Positions 32,080-41,631 are shown, counted from the stretch's first letter. The stretch is DNA of 64,000 bases from JAZKHE01 sp040385525 (GCA_040385525.1 JAZKHE010000006.1:1-64000); one strand, 5' to 3'. Translations and numbers: made by a program. The notes: generated by a model from the sequence alone, not told the origin.

Positions 32080-34187
32080 ATTCCAATACCAATAATACAC
32101 ACATCATCAACTTGTTCTAAATCTCCTTTCCAATTAATAAATTCTTCATTTAATTTTTGAGATTGGTTTTCTAAAGAAGTAAAACTGTTTTTTAAAAGTA
32201 AATTACTTAAAGGTTTATATTTAAATTTCTTCCCACTTTCACCTCCAAATTGATCTGCAAATCCATCTGTAAATAAATAAAAAATGGAATTAGGAGTATA
32301 GTCGATATGATGAGTGGTAAATGGTTTTAAGTTATCTGTTTTGCCTATTGATTGTTTATCGGCTTTAATTTCCATTATTTTATTATCTACAACAAACCAC
32401 AATGGATTATTTGCACCACTCCAAGTAATTTTTTTATTTTTCTTATCAATACATAGCAACGAAATATCCATACCATCTTTCACATCATCTGTACTTTTTT
32501 CAAAAGTTTCTACAACTAATTCTCTTGTTTTGTCTAAAATTTTACCAGTATCCGTTAAGTTAAATTCTTTTACCGCTTGATTTAATGCGTTGCTGCAAAC
32601 TAAAGATACCATTGCGCCAGGAACTCCATGACCAGTACAATCTGCTGCTGCAATAAAAAACTTATCGTTGATGTATTTTGCCCAATAAAAATCTCCTGCT
32701 ACAATGTCTTTTGGTTTAAAAAAAACAAAATATTTATTTGTGTATTTAGAAATAAAATCAGAAGGAGGTAAAATTGCTTGTTGTAAGCGCTTGGCATACG
32801 TTATACTATCGAGTATTTCTTTTTGTTTTTCTTCAACTAAATCTCGTTGAATTTCAACTTGTTTTTTTTGACTTTCAATAATGTTTTTTTGTTTGCTTAT
32901 TACTTTAAATCTATTAAATAAAAACACAGTAAATGTAACTGCAATAATTAGTATAAAAATAACAGCATAAATAATTGTTTGTTGATTTTTCTTTTCTTCT
33001 AAATTTATAATTTCTTGAGCTATAGCCTTTGCTTTTAGTTCATTTTCTTTTTTGTCAACTTCAAATTGTGTTTTTAAATCTCCAATTTGTTTGCTGTTTT
33101 CTATATTAAAAATACTATCTGTAAGTTGTTTAAATTTTACGTGATATCTGTAAGCTAGTTCAAAATTATTTGTTTTTTCATAAACTGTTGAAAGACCTTG
33201 GTAGGTTTCCATTAAATCGTCGTTTATCTCTAATTCTAGTGCTAATTTTTCGGCTTGTTTTAAATAATTTAAAGCTAAATTATATTGATTTTTCTTTAAA
33301 TAAATAAACGCTAAACTTTTATAATTACTACATAAGCCTTCTTTGTTATTAATTTGCTTGGCTATTTCGGTAGAAATTAAATTATAATATAATGCACTAT
33401 CGTAATTGTTTAGTTTTAAATAAAGCGTTGCAATGTTTCCTGAAGAAATCCATTTTATGGCATTATCGTTAATTTCATTTGCATAATTATATGATAATTT
33501 AAAAGCATCTAATGCCTTGTCATTCTGCTCAGTTTCGTCATATACAATACCTATTCTGTTATAGCATCTGCATAATGTGTACTTGTTGTTTTCTTTTTTT
33601 GCAGTGGTAAGAGCTTTATTAAAAAAACTAAGTGCTTTTTCATAATTTTTAAGTTCTAGATAAACTAAGCCTATGTTATTATTTACTGAAGCAACTCTTT
33701 TGTCTAATTTTTTATCTTCTCTAATTTTTAAAGATTTTAAATAATAGTCAAGAGCTACATGATAGCGCGCTTGTTTTCTATTGATGTCTCCAATCATGTT
33801 AAAACAATCACTAATTTTAACACTATCGCTTAGTTCTTCATATAATTTTAGAGCGTTATTGTAAAATGTTAATGAATTATTATAAGAGGAAGCATCATAA
33901 TTTAAAGCTGCTAAACCGTAATAGTTGTTTGCGATGCCATATTTAAAATTAATTTTTTTTGATATTTCAAGACTTGAATTAAAATATTTTTCAGCGTTTT
34001 TTACATCTTCAATTTTATCGTACTCATAAGCTAAATTCGTTAATTTATTAACTTTAATAGTATCATCAAGTTTATTTAAATTTATTAAATTCAATAAAGA
34101 ATCAATTTTGTTTTGTTGCGCTACAATTAAGTTTGAACTGATAACAAAAAAGAAAAATAGGAGATAATATTTTATTGAATTTGACAA
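32076..34187 (-). CDS. TPR sensor with membrane helix and SpoIIE/PP2C phosphatase, paralogue A
   Basis: 703 residues. A signal peptide (1-23) is followed by about ten tetratricopeptide repeats (30-370), recognisable by repeated 'A...Y..AL......' spacing. Then come a membrane helix (about 403-424), a coiled coil ending 'DSITYAKRLQQAILPP', and a SpoIIE-type phosphatase (470-703). The phosphatase motifs are 'DIVAGDFYWAKY', 'AADCTGHGVPGAMVS', 'DGMDISLLCID' and 'FYLFTDGFADQFGG'; the Asp residues bind metal. A periplasmic TPR sensor would control a cytoplasmic Ser/Thr phosphatase. A close paralogue lies at 38055-40169. Confidence 0.88.
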   Translation of the reverse strand: MSNSIKYYLLFFFFVISSNLIVAQQNKIDSLLNLINLNKLDDTIKVNKLTNLAYEYDKIEDVKNAEKYFNSSLEISKKINFKYGIANNYYGLAALNYDASSYNNSLTFYNNALKLYEELSDSVKISDCFNMIGDINRKQARYHVALDYYLKSLKIREDKKLDKRVASVNNNIGLVYLELKNYEKALSFFNKALTTAKKENNKYTLCRCYNRIGIVYDETEQNDKALDAFKLSYNYANEINDNAIKWISSGNIATLYLKLNNYDSALYYNLISTEIAKQINNKEGLCSNYKSLAFIYLKKNQYNLALNYLKQAEKLALELEINDDLMETYQGLSTVYEKTNNFELAYRYHVKFKQLTDSIFNIENSKQIGDLKTQFEVDKKENELKAKAIAQEIINLEEKKNQQTIIYAVIFILIIAVTFTVFLFNRFKVISKQKNIIESQKKQVEIQRDLVEEKQKEILDSITYAKRLQQAILPPSDFISKYTNKYFVFFKPKDIVAGDFYWAKYINDKFFIAAADCTGHGVPGAMVSLVCSNALNQAVKEFNLTDTGKILDKTRELVVETFEKSTDDVKDGMDISLLCIDKKNKKITWSGANNPLWFVVDNKIMEIKADKQSIGKTDNLKPFTTHHIDYTPNSIFYLFTDGFADQFGGESGKKFKYKPLSNLLLKNSFTSLENQSQKLNEEFINWKGDLEQVDDVCIIGIGI

Positions 34188-34223
34188 ATTATATGTTTTA
34201 AAAATATTTGATAAAAAGCTAAT

Positions 34224-34856
34224 TTACTCCTTTTTAGTATATTTTTTACTCCAGTAAATTAATAAAGGAACAAACAATAGAGTAGGAAACAACCACGGAA
34301 ACCAGCTAGGCAATGCATTGTTAAACCACGATGCTTTGTAGTTTACAACAATAAATGCGGTAAAGGTAGCAATGTAAGTTCCTGTCATCATACCAATGTG
34401 TTGCTTTAACCAAGAGTTTTTTGCAATTACTTTTCCCGCTCTTAATTTTAAAAACATGCGTAATTGTTGCTCAGCAATAATTGCATTTATAGCACCAAAA
34501 ACCATTAAAACAATGTTGAGTGTGTAAAACATAAATACGCTGTTTAATAGCGCAATAATTACCATTACCCAATCTAAATTATTAGCAACAAGTGTTTTGT
34601 TTTTTATTGCACGGTAGCCTGCATAGTTTTGGTACAAAGCAAATAAACCAATGCTAAACAAAAATGCGTTTGGTTTTAAAATAGATAAAGCAAAAGCGCT
34701 AAAAGCAACCAAAAGCATAGCTGCAGAAAATATTTTACCTGCCAGTTTGTGCGTCGACAAACCTTTTTTTGCAATCATAGCAACTATTCCGCACAATAAA
34801 GCGCAAAATCCTGAGCCTATGTGCACCGAAAGAAAAATTTTATATGCTATTTCCAT
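34224..34856 (-). CDS. membrane protein, DUF2306-like
   Basis: 210 residues with about seven hydrophobic helices. The N-terminal 'HIGSGFCALLCGIVAM' plus 'THKLAGKIF' places two histidines at the ends of helices 1 and 2. 'WLKQHIGMMTGTYIATFTAF' adds another His near helix 6. This His-at-helix-end pattern is seen in DUF2306 predicted membrane proteins and haem-binding membrane proteins. The function is unknown. Its start codon overlaps the annotated 5' end of the divergent PBP1C gene by 13 bases. Confidence 0.7.
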   Translation of the reverse strand: MEIAYKIFLSVHIGSGFCALLCGIVAMIAKKGLSTHKLAGKIFSAAMLLVAFSAFALSILKPNAFLFSIGLFALYQNYAGYRAIKNKTLVANNLDWVMVIIALLNSVFMFYTLNIVLMVFGAINAIIAEQQLRMFLKLRAGKVIAKNSWLKQHIGMMTGTYIATFTAFIVVNYKASWFNNALPSWFPWLFPTLLFVPLLIYWSKKYTKKE

Positions 34857-37285
34857 ATACCAATATTACAAAAAGTTTTTATATTGTAGTAAAGATTTTA
34901 CGTTTGAAGCAACAAATTGTACATATTATTTTAAATAACAAAGTTAAAGTACTAGCTATTTTATTGCTATTAATTTTTGTTGTGTTTGTGGCTAGTAAAA
35001 TAAAAATAAATCCTTTGTTTACGAGTTCTTACTCAACAGCATTAGTTGATAAAAACGGAGATTTATTAGCTGCTAAAATAGCTAACGACGGACAATGGCG
35101 ATTTAAATCGGATAATGCAGTTCCTCAAAAATTTGCAATGGCTTTGTTACAATTTGAAGATAGAAAATTTTACAATCATGCTGGCGTAAGATGGGAATCT
35201 ATTTTTAGAGCGTTGTACCAAAACATTCGTTCTAATAAAGTAGTGAGTGGCGGAAGTACAATAACAATGCAGGTTGTGCGCTTAAGCAAAAATAATCCTA
35301 CACGTTCTGTTTTTAATAAGTTTATAGAAATTTTAAATGCGTATTGTATTGAACTATTTTATTCTAAGCAAGAAATTTTATCGTTCTATTCTAACCATGC
35401 TCCATTTGGAGGAAATGTAGTGGGTTTAAACGCAGCCGCTTGGCGTTACTACAACAAAAGTGCTGATAAATTATCGTGGGCAGAAAGTGCTTTATTAGCT
35501 GTTTTGCCTAACGCTCCGAGCTTATTGTATCCGGGCAAAAACGAAATTATTTTAAAAAATAAACGCGATAAATTATTAAAACAACTTTGCGCAAAAGGTT
35601 TATTTACTCCGCAAGATTTGGCATTATACATGCAAGAACCTTTGCCTTTAAAGCCATTTAGATTGCCCGAAATTACACCACATTTATTGGATAGGTTGGT
35701 AAACGAAAAACAAAATAGCAGTATAGTAGTTACAAGCATCGATAAAAATTTGCAAGAAAATATTTTATCAATTTTATCAAAACATCACAATTATTTAAGT
35801 AGCAATTTAATAAATAATCATGCTGTATTGGTTTTAGATGTTGCCAACAACAAAGTACTTGCTTATGTTGGAAATGCTGTTGATGTAAAAAACAGAAATA
35901 GTAATCAAGTTGATATTGTTAATGCAAAACGAAGCACGGGCAGTATTTTAAAACCATTTTTGTATGGTGCCATGTTAAACGAAGGAGAGTTGTTGCCAGG
36001 AACTATTGTGTATGATATTCCAACGCAAATTTCTGATTTTGTTCCCGAAAATTCTTCTTTAGATTATGATGGTGCAGTCTCTGCAAAGTATGCTTTAGCG
36101 CGTTCATTAAATATTCCTGCGGTGCGTATGTTGCAACAATATAGTTACGAGCGTTTTTACGATTTGCTAAAAAAATTAGGAATTACTTCTTTAAATAAAC
36201 CAGCTTCGCATTACGGTTTGTCTTTAATTTTAGGTGGCGCAGAAGCAAGTCTGTGGGATGTTTGTAATGTGTATGCAAGCCTTTCGCGACAGTTAAACAA
36301 CTACACCAAACACCAAAGTAATTACGATAAAAACGATAAATTAAAAGCAAGCTTTTTGTATACTAAAGAAAAATTACCTCCCAATTTAGAATCATCTACA
36401 ACAATTGGAGCAGGAGCTATTTTTAAAATGTTTGAAGCCATTGTAGAAGTTGCTCGTCCTGAAGAAGATGCCGTATGGAAACAATTTTCATCTTCAAAAA
36501 AAATAGCTTGGAAAACTGGAACAAGTTTTGGTAACCGTGATGCTTGGGCAATTGGAACAACACCCGATTATGTAGTAGGTGTGTGGGTAGGGAACGCAAG
36601 TGGAGAGGGCAGGGCAGAGCTAACAGGTATAGGAAGTGCTGCACCAATTTTATTTGATGTATTTAATTTATTACCGCAAAAAAACAAATGGTTCGTTGCT
36701 CCTTTTGATGATTTAACAAAAGTAATGGTATGTAAAAAAAGCGGACAACGCTATGGCGAATACTGCGAAACAAAAGATAGTATTTGGGTTCCAATAAAAG
36801 GAAAAAACACAGAATTGTGCAAATACCATAAGCAAATTTATACGGATGCATCGGGTTTATATAGAGTAAGTGATAAATGTGTTTCTGTAAGCGAAATGAT
36901 TCCGCAAAACTATTTTGTATTGCCTCCCACAGTTGAATTTTATTATAAGCAAAAAAATCCATTGTATAAAAGTTTGCCACCTTACAAGCAAGGCTGTGAC
37001 GAAGAAGTAAGCGTGTTTGATTTTGAATTAATTTACCCAAAAGCTGAATCTAAAATATTTATTCCGATTGATTTATCAGGAAAGAAAGGGAAAGTAATTT
37101 TTAAAGCAGCACACCGGAGTAAAACCCAAACTTTGTATTGGCACATTGACGATAATTTTATAGAAAGTACAAGCAATGGCTATCATCAAATTTCGTTTAA
37201 TTTGGCTGAAGGTTTGCACAAACTCACACTAACGGATAGTTATGGTAACACTGTCGTTAAATCGTTCGAAATTATTAGTAAATAA
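34844..37285 (+). CDS. pbpC: penicillin-binding protein 1C
   Basis: 813 residues from the ATG at 34844. This start overlaps the divergent gene, and a TTG at 34904 is an alternative just before the single membrane helix ('VLAILLLLIFVVFVASK'). The GT51 domain has 'EDRKFYNHAGVRWESI' and 'GGSTITMQVVRL'. The transpeptidase has 'STGSILKPF' (SxxK), 'ARSLNIP' (SxN) and 'KTGTSFGNRDAWAIG' (KTG). A C-terminal BiPBP_C-type beta domain ends the protein ('TLYWHIDDNFI'). It polymerises and may crosslink peptidoglycan at the outer face of the inner membrane. In E. coli, PbpC pairs with an alpha-2-macroglobulin (YfhM). No such gene is seen here. Confidence 0.92.
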   Translation: MLFPYTNITKSFYIVVKILRLKQQIVHIILNNKVKVLAILLLLIFVVFVASKIKINPLFTSSYSTALVDKNGDLLAAKIANDGQWRFKSDNAVPQKFAMALLQFEDRKFYNHAGVRWESIFRALYQNIRSNKVVSGGSTITMQVVRLSKNNPTRSVFNKFIEILNAYCIELFYSKQEILSFYSNHAPFGGNVVGLNAAAWRYYNKSADKLSWAESALLAVLPNAPSLLYPGKNEIILKNKRDKLLKQLCAKGLFTPQDLALYMQEPLPLKPFRLPEITPHLLDRLVNEKQNSSIVVTSIDKNLQENILSILSKHHNYLSSNLINNHAVLVLDVANNKVLAYVGNAVDVKNRNSNQVDIVNAKRSTGSILKPFLYGAMLNEGELLPGTIVYDIPTQISDFVPENSSLDYDGAVSAKYALARSLNIPAVRMLQQYSYERFYDLLKKLGITSLNKPASHYGLSLILGGAEASLWDVCNVYASLSRQLNNYTKHQSNYDKNDKLKASFLYTKEKLPPNLESSTTIGAGAIFKMFEAIVEVARPEEDAVWKQFSSSKKIAWKTGTSFGNRDAWAIGTTPDYVVGVWVGNASGEGRAELTGIGSAAPILFDVFNLLPQKNKWFVAPFDDLTKVMVCKKSGQRYGEYCETKDSIWVPIKGKNTELCKYHKQIYTDASGLYRVSDKCVSVSEMIPQNYFVLPPTVEFYYKQKNPLYKSLPPYKQGCDEEVSVFDFELIYPKAESKIFIPIDLSGKKGKVIFKAAHRSKTQTLYWHIDDNFIESTSNGYHQISFNLAEGLHKLTLTDSYGNTVVKSFEIISK

Positions 37286-37288
37286 AGC

Positions 37289-37308
37289 TTCAACATTTTC
37301 CTGTTGAA
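37289..37308. other. hairpin after pbpC (weak terminator candidate)
   Basis: TTCAACA, loop TTTTCC, TGTTGAA: a perfect 7-pair stem directly after the pbpC stop. No T-run follows, so it is weak as a rho-independent terminator. Confidence 0.3.
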
Positions 37309-37360
37309 AACATAAATTTTGTTTAACATTTTTAACATTCTTTGCTCGTAATTTTATAGA

Positions 37361-37933
37361 ATGAGCTATTTTGTGCTAAATAAAAAAAATATTAATTATT
37401 TTTTACTTGTATTGGCAAGTGTATTTTTATTTTCTTGCAAAAGCAGTAAACATGCTTCTAAAACGGATAAAAATAGTAATTCGAGTTCATCATCAAACAC
37501 AAAAAAGCCAGATACAAATACGTTTAAAAAAACGAATAAAGATGAAAAAGTTGATGCAATTTTAAAAGAAGCTTTTACTTATATGGGCGCGCCTTACAAA
37601 TATGGCGCTTGCTCTAAAGACGGAACCGATTGTTCGGGTTTGGTAATGAACTCCTTTAAAAAAGTTGGTATTGATTTGCCGCGCAGTTCTAAAGAGCAAG
37701 GCGCATTTGCAAAACCAATTTCTGTTGACGATGCTAAAAAAGGAGATTTACTTTTTTTCTGTACCAAATCAACTAATTGCAAAGAAATAAACCACGTTGC
37801 TATTGTAAGTAAATTAGAAGGCGGTACAGTTTATTTTATTCATGCTACCGTTCAAAAAGGAGTGATGGTAAATAATTTAAACGAAAACTATTATAAAAAA
37901 GCTTTCATCAAGGCAGGGAGAGTTATTAATTAG
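37361..37933 (+). CDS. NlpC/P60 (C40) peptidase lipoprotein
   Basis: 190 residues. The lipobox 'FLFSC' has the lipidated Cys at 26. A Ser/Lys/Asn-rich tether follows (27-60), then an NlpC/P60 domain with 'GAPYKYGACSKDGTDCSG'. The catalytic Cys is Cys91, followed by 'GDLLFFCTK', His145 in 'NHVAIV' and His161, so the Cys-His-His triad is complete. These enzymes cut D-Glu to meso-diaminopimelate bonds in peptidoglycan stems. It follows pbpC by 75 bases in the same direction and may be co-expressed with it as a wall-remodelling pair. Confidence 0.9.
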   Translation: MSYFVLNKKNINYFLLVLASVFLFSCKSSKHASKTDKNSNSSSSSNTKKPDTNTFKKTNKDEKVDAILKEAFTYMGAPYKYGACSKDGTDCSGLVMNSFKKVGIDLPRSSKEQGAFAKPISVDDAKKGDLLFFCTKSTNCKEINHVAIVSKLEGGTVYFIHATVQKGVMVNNLNENYYKKAFIKAGRVIN

Positions 37934-38054
37934 ATTTTTGTTGACTGTTAAATTTCCTTTTAATGATTCTTTATTCATCTGAAAGACAAAATCATAACCA
38001 ACTCATTAAATTTTCTATTTCACCAATTTCAAAATTCAACAAATCACCAATTCC

Positions 38055-40169
38055 CTAAACTCGAACTCCTATTACACAGACATCGTCAACTTGTTCTAAG
38101 TTACCTTTCCAACTTGCAAAGGTGTTTTTAAGTATTTCCTTTTGCTCGTGTAATGGTTTTGGTTGAATGCTTAAAATGATTTCTTTTAGTTGCGCTGCTT
38201 TAAATTTTTTGCCTTTTTCGCCACCAAACTGATCGGCATAACCATCTGTAAATATGTATATAGTATCTTCTTTTTCTAATTTTAGTTGATGTGTTGTAAA
38301 TGGTTTTACATCTGTTGATTTACCAATTGGTTGCTTATCAGCTTTTGTTTCTAAAAGAGTTGGGTTTACAATATTATTATTTCTAATAATCCATAATGGA
38401 TTGTTTGCTCCACTCCATTGTAATTCGTTGGTTTCAACGTTTAGTGCGCACAACGAAATGTCCATTCCGTCTTTTACTTCTTCGCCACTTTTTGCAAAGC
38501 GTTCTATAACTAATTCTCTAGTTCTGTCGAGCAATTTCCCTGTTTCACGAATTCCTTCTTCTAACAAAGATTTAGTTAATGCGTTAGAGCAAACAACACT
38601 CACCATTGCGCCAGGGACTCCATGACCAGTGCAATCTGCTGCAGCAAAATAAACGACATTATTTATTTTTTCCATCCAAAAAAAATCGCCCGCCACAACA
38701 TCTTTTGGTTGGTATAAAATAAATCCATTTTTTAAAGCCATTTGCATATCATCCATAGACGGCATTATGGCATCTTGTATGCGTTTTGCGTAGTTAATAG
38801 AATCTTGAATTTCTTTGTGTTTTTCTTCAACAATTTGTTTTTGGTGTTCAATAATTTGTTTTTGATTTTTAGTTATACGAAGCGCACGAAAAACAATTAA
38901 AAGAATTATAGCAACTAATACTAAACCAAATGCAACCGACCAAATAATAATTTTTTGTCGTTTACTGTTTTCAGCAGCAATAGCGGCCTTTTTGTCGTTT
39001 TCAGCTTTTGTAGCTAATTCCTTTTTTTCGTATTCATAATTTAATTCCTTTTTAGTAATGTCTTTGTGTTTTTCTTCATTAAAGATTGAATCCTTAGCAT
39101 CGCTATAATTTTTAAAATGTAGGTATGCGTTTTTGTAATCGCCTTTTTCGCGATATACTTCACTTAAAACCAATTCAAAACGTCTTACAAAATCTATTGA
39201 TTTTATCTCGCTAGTAATTTGAAGGGCTTCTTTTAGATAGCTTTCGGCAAGAGCATATTTTTTTAGTTTTAAATAAGCAGAACCAATGTTACTTAAATCT
39301 CTTGCTAAGCTATTTTTATTACCAATAGTTTCATTTATTTTTTTAGCTTTAAAAAGATATTCTAAAGCTAAATCAAGCTCATCAAGCTCAAGATATGCGT
39401 TCCCAATATTTCCTAAATTAATGGCAATACTATTTACATTACCTAATTCTTCGTTTAGTTTTAGCGCGTCTAAATAATATTGTAACGATTTTTTAAATTC
39501 ATATTTTTGATAATAAATATTACCAATATTGCTTAAGTGGCGAGAAATTCCGTTTTTGTTTTTTAATTCCTCATCAAGCTTAAGTGCTTTAAATAAATAG
39601 TTTAGCGCTTTTTCTAATTCGTTTTGATTCCAGTAAACAAGACCAATGTTACCAATAACTTTTGCAATGCCTTTTTTGTTTTTATTCTTTTCATAGATTT
39701 TTAAGGCATCAAGCATACTCTCTAAAGCATGTGGGTAATCGCCTTGATTCCAATATATTCCGCCAATGTTACTTAATATACCTGCAACGCCATTATCGTC
39801 GTTAATTTCTTTGTAAAGTAGTAGCGCATTATTTGCGTATTTTAGTGCTTCCTCAAAATTAGCTTTGTTAAAATAAACGCTTCGCAAAATATTGTTGGCA
39901 TCTGCCAATCCTTTTGCCCAGCCCAGTTTGTTTGAAGAAATTGAAATTTTATCAGCAATATTTATTGCTTGTTTTGCAAAATAAGCAGCGGTGTCATAAT
40001 CAGCAATAACAATGTTTTCGGTAGCAATTTGAATTAGCAAATTAACTTTGCTGGTATCTTTTTTTTCTTTTTGTAAAAGTGTTTTTAAAGAATCTATTTT
40101 AGCGTTTTGCGCAAAACTAACTAGGCAATTGCTAAAAATGAAAATGAATAGAAACGTAATTTTTTTCAT
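38055..40169 (-). CDS. TPR sensor with membrane helix and SpoIIE/PP2C phosphatase, paralogue B
   Basis: 704 residues with the same layout as the gene at 32076-34187. A signal peptide (1-20) is followed by tetratricopeptide repeats (30-350), many of the 'GIA..L.NIG..Y...G....AL.Y...AL' form. A membrane helix lies at about 405-427 and a coiled coil ends 'DSINYAKRIQDAIMPS'. The SpoIIE phosphatase has 'DVVAGDFFWMEK', 'AADCTGHGVPGAMVS', 'DGMDISLCALN' and 'IYIFTDGYADQFGG'. The repeats are more regular than in paralogue A, suggesting a different ligand or protein partner. Serine/threonine phosphatase activity is inferred from the intact Asp motifs. Confidence 0.88.
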   Translation of the reverse strand: MKKITFLFIFIFSNCLVSFAQNAKIDSLKTLLQKEKKDTSKVNLLIQIATENIVIADYDTAAYFAKQAINIADKISISSNKLGWAKGLADANNILRSVYFNKANFEEALKYANNALLLYKEINDDNGVAGILSNIGGIYWNQGDYPHALESMLDALKIYEKNKNKKGIAKVIGNIGLVYWNQNELEKALNYLFKALKLDEELKNKNGISRHLSNIGNIYYQKYEFKKSLQYYLDALKLNEELGNVNSIAINLGNIGNAYLELDELDLALEYLFKAKKINETIGNKNSLARDLSNIGSAYLKLKKYALAESYLKEALQITSEIKSIDFVRRFELVLSEVYREKGDYKNAYLHFKNYSDAKDSIFNEEKHKDITKKELNYEYEKKELATKAENDKKAAIAAENSKRQKIIIWSVAFGLVLVAIILLIVFRALRITKNQKQIIEHQKQIVEEKHKEIQDSINYAKRIQDAIMPSMDDMQMALKNGFILYQPKDVVAGDFFWMEKINNVVYFAAADCTGHGVPGAMVSVVCSNALTKSLLEEGIRETGKLLDRTRELVIERFAKSGEEVKDGMDISLCALNVETNELQWSGANNPLWIIRNNNIVNPTLLETKADKQPIGKSTDVKPFTTHQLKLEKEDTIYIFTDGYADQFGGEKGKKFKAAQLKEIILSIQPKPLHEQKEILKNTFASWKGNLEQVDDVCVIGVRV

Positions 40170-40211
40170 GCTTATTTACTATGAAATAAAGATAGAAAAA
40201 AACCTTAATTG

Positions 40212-40430
40212 CTAAACAATTTTTAATTGATTTTCTTTATCTGCTACATAGGCTAAACACGCATAAATATTTTCTTCATTTAGTTCAGTATAATCAGCTA
40301 TTATTTCTGAAATACTCATTCCAGAAGCTAACCAACCTAAAACATCATAAACAGAAATACGTGTGTTTTTAACACAAGGTTTTCCAAAACGAATATTTGA
40401 GTCTATGTATATGTGCAAAGAATAATCCAT
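40212..40430 (-). CDS. DUF433 family protein (antitoxin-like), apparently orphan
   Basis: 72 residues, near the usual DUF433 length. The pattern 'HIYIDSNIRFGKPCVKNTRISVYDVLGWLASGMSISEIIADYTELNEENIYACLAYVADKE' (read in pieces) holds the hallmark 'GKP..K.TRI.V..VL..LA.G.....I...Y..L'. It is a homeodomain-like helical fold. DUF433 genes commonly sit beside a PIN-like DUF5615 toxin. No such partner is present: downstream is the phosphatase gene and upstream is a membrane protein. It could be a solitary antitoxin or regulator. Confidence 0.82.
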   Translation of the reverse strand: MDYSLHIYIDSNIRFGKPCVKNTRISVYDVLGWLASGMSISEIIADYTELNEENIYACLAYVADKENQLKIV

Positions 40431-40505
40431 ACAATAACGTTAAAAAAAATATTTAACAATTCAAATAATCCGTTTTACAAATACAGACGAGTGGGAGATG
40501 AATTT

Positions 40506-41426
40506 TTATCTTTTTTCTATATTTATTTTTTGTCCGAATTCAATTGCTCCCATTTCAGAAGACTTTTCTGCAATTTGTATTTTAATTTTTATATCGTCGT
40601 TATAATAAATGAAATGAGTTTTTTCATTCACTTCTTTAAAATCGAGAGCTTTTAATTCTTTTATATATTTCGTTGTAAAGTAATATCTTTCATCATAATC
40701 AATATCAAGAACAGGTTCAAATGATATAAATTCGATTTTATTAGAACCATTAAATTTAATTTTTTGACTTAATACTTCGTTTTCCCAAATCATTTCATTT
40801 GAATTAAATTTCCAATTTGGATTAAATGTTAAAAGGTAACTGCCTATATTTTGACTATTTAATTTAAAGATTTTAAATATGTCATTAATACCAATGTTTC
40901 TTTTTACACCATCACTACTTTTCAATTTTGCTTTTCGCTTTACTTTTGCGATATTTTTATTTTTTAATAAATAAATTATTTCAATTGAATCGTTTATTCT
41001 AAATTTTTCATATTCTTCGTTTGAGATTATAACTTCAGTTTTACTTTCAACTTTATTTTTATCAATAAAAAATATGTTTAAATAGTATGAATTAGATCGC
41101 TTATATTTTTTTATTCTTTTTTTTAATATTATACCTTTTGCACTAAGTCCATCTTTTTGTAGTAATTCTGATTCTGTTTTCGATAAATAAATTGAATTAA
41201 AAACAAGTACTGAAATTAATGTAATGACAGGAAAAACTATTTCAAACCATTTACCTTTATCACTTTTATTAAAATTACTTATAAACATATACATCAAAAT
41301 AGTCGATAATATGCCTATCAATAATACTAGTATTGTTGAGTTATTTTGAAAAAAATGTAAATATGGAAATACAAAAATGTTTAATAATAAAAGAGCTATT
41401 AAGAAAATGATGTACAAGTATTTCAT
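40506..41426 (-). CDS. membrane protein with DUF3592-like domain
   Basis: 306 residues. Three hydrophobic helices lie at about 3-20, 30-50 and 63-83. An extracytoplasmic or cytoplasmic beta-rich domain follows (85-170): 'GLSAKGIILKKRIKKYKRSNSYYLNIFF', 'VESKTEVIISNEEYEKF' and 'NDSIEIIYLLKN'. This matches the DUF3592 pattern, in which 'A.G.I' starts the domain and 'G..V...Y.P..P' ends it. The C-terminal 130 residues are soluble and unassigned. The upstream region contains an assembly gap, so the promoter context is incomplete. Confidence 0.6.
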   Translation of the reverse strand: MKYLYIIFLIALLLLNIFVFPYLHFFQNNSTILVLLIGILSTILMYMFISNFNKSDKGKWFEIVFPVITLISVLVFNSIYLSKTESELLQKDGLSAKGIILKKRIKKYKRSNSYYLNIFFIDKNKVESKTEVIISNEEYEKFRINDSIEIIYLLKNKNIAKVKRKAKLKSSDGVKRNIGINDIFKIFKLNSQNIGSYLLTFNPNWKFNSNEMIWENEVLSQKIKFNGSNKIEFISFEPVLDIDYDERYYFTTKYIKELKALDFKEVNEKTHFIYYNDDIKIKIQIAEKSSEMGAIEFGQKINIEKR

Positions 41427-41468
41427 GTTAGAATGTAAAAAGATTAAAATATATTATCTAATAAAACT

Positions 41469-41522
41469 ATGACTTTTGAAAGTTNNNNNNNNNNCGATTT
41501 AGTATATGAAATGTATTATTAA
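41469..41522 (+). other. possible small gene interrupted by the assembly gap
   Basis: ATG at 41469 reads M-T-F-E-S into the gap. After the gap a frame reads D-L-V-Y-E-M-Y-Y and stops at 41522. With exactly ten Ns both parts share one frame. If the gap size is a placeholder, a longer gene may be hidden. This cannot be decided from the sequence. Confidence 0.25.
41485..41494. other. assembly gap (10 N)
   Basis: Ten consecutive undetermined bases. The true length is unknown if these are scaffolding Ns. Confidence 0.99.
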
Positions 41523-41553
41523 TTCATCTTTACCAAATGTAAAAAATAAATAG

Positions 41554-41582
41554 AAAAAAAAGCGCAGTTAAAAACCACGCTT
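41554..41582 (-). terminator. rho-independent terminator after the second transketolase operon
   Basis: On the minus strand: AAGCGTGGTT, loop TTT, AACTGCGCTT, then a T-run. All ten positions pair if two G-U wobbles are allowed. It lies 83 bases after the transketolase C-subunit stop. Confidence 0.8.
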
Positions 41583-41631
41583 ACTTTTTATAAAGATTTT
41601 TCACTAACTTAATAATTGAAAAAAATTAAAC

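Noticed and set aside
36663..37040. Minus-strand gene inside pbpC
   Set aside because: It is a 125-residue shadow frame opposite conserved PBP1C sequence, with no start-region signal or family match.
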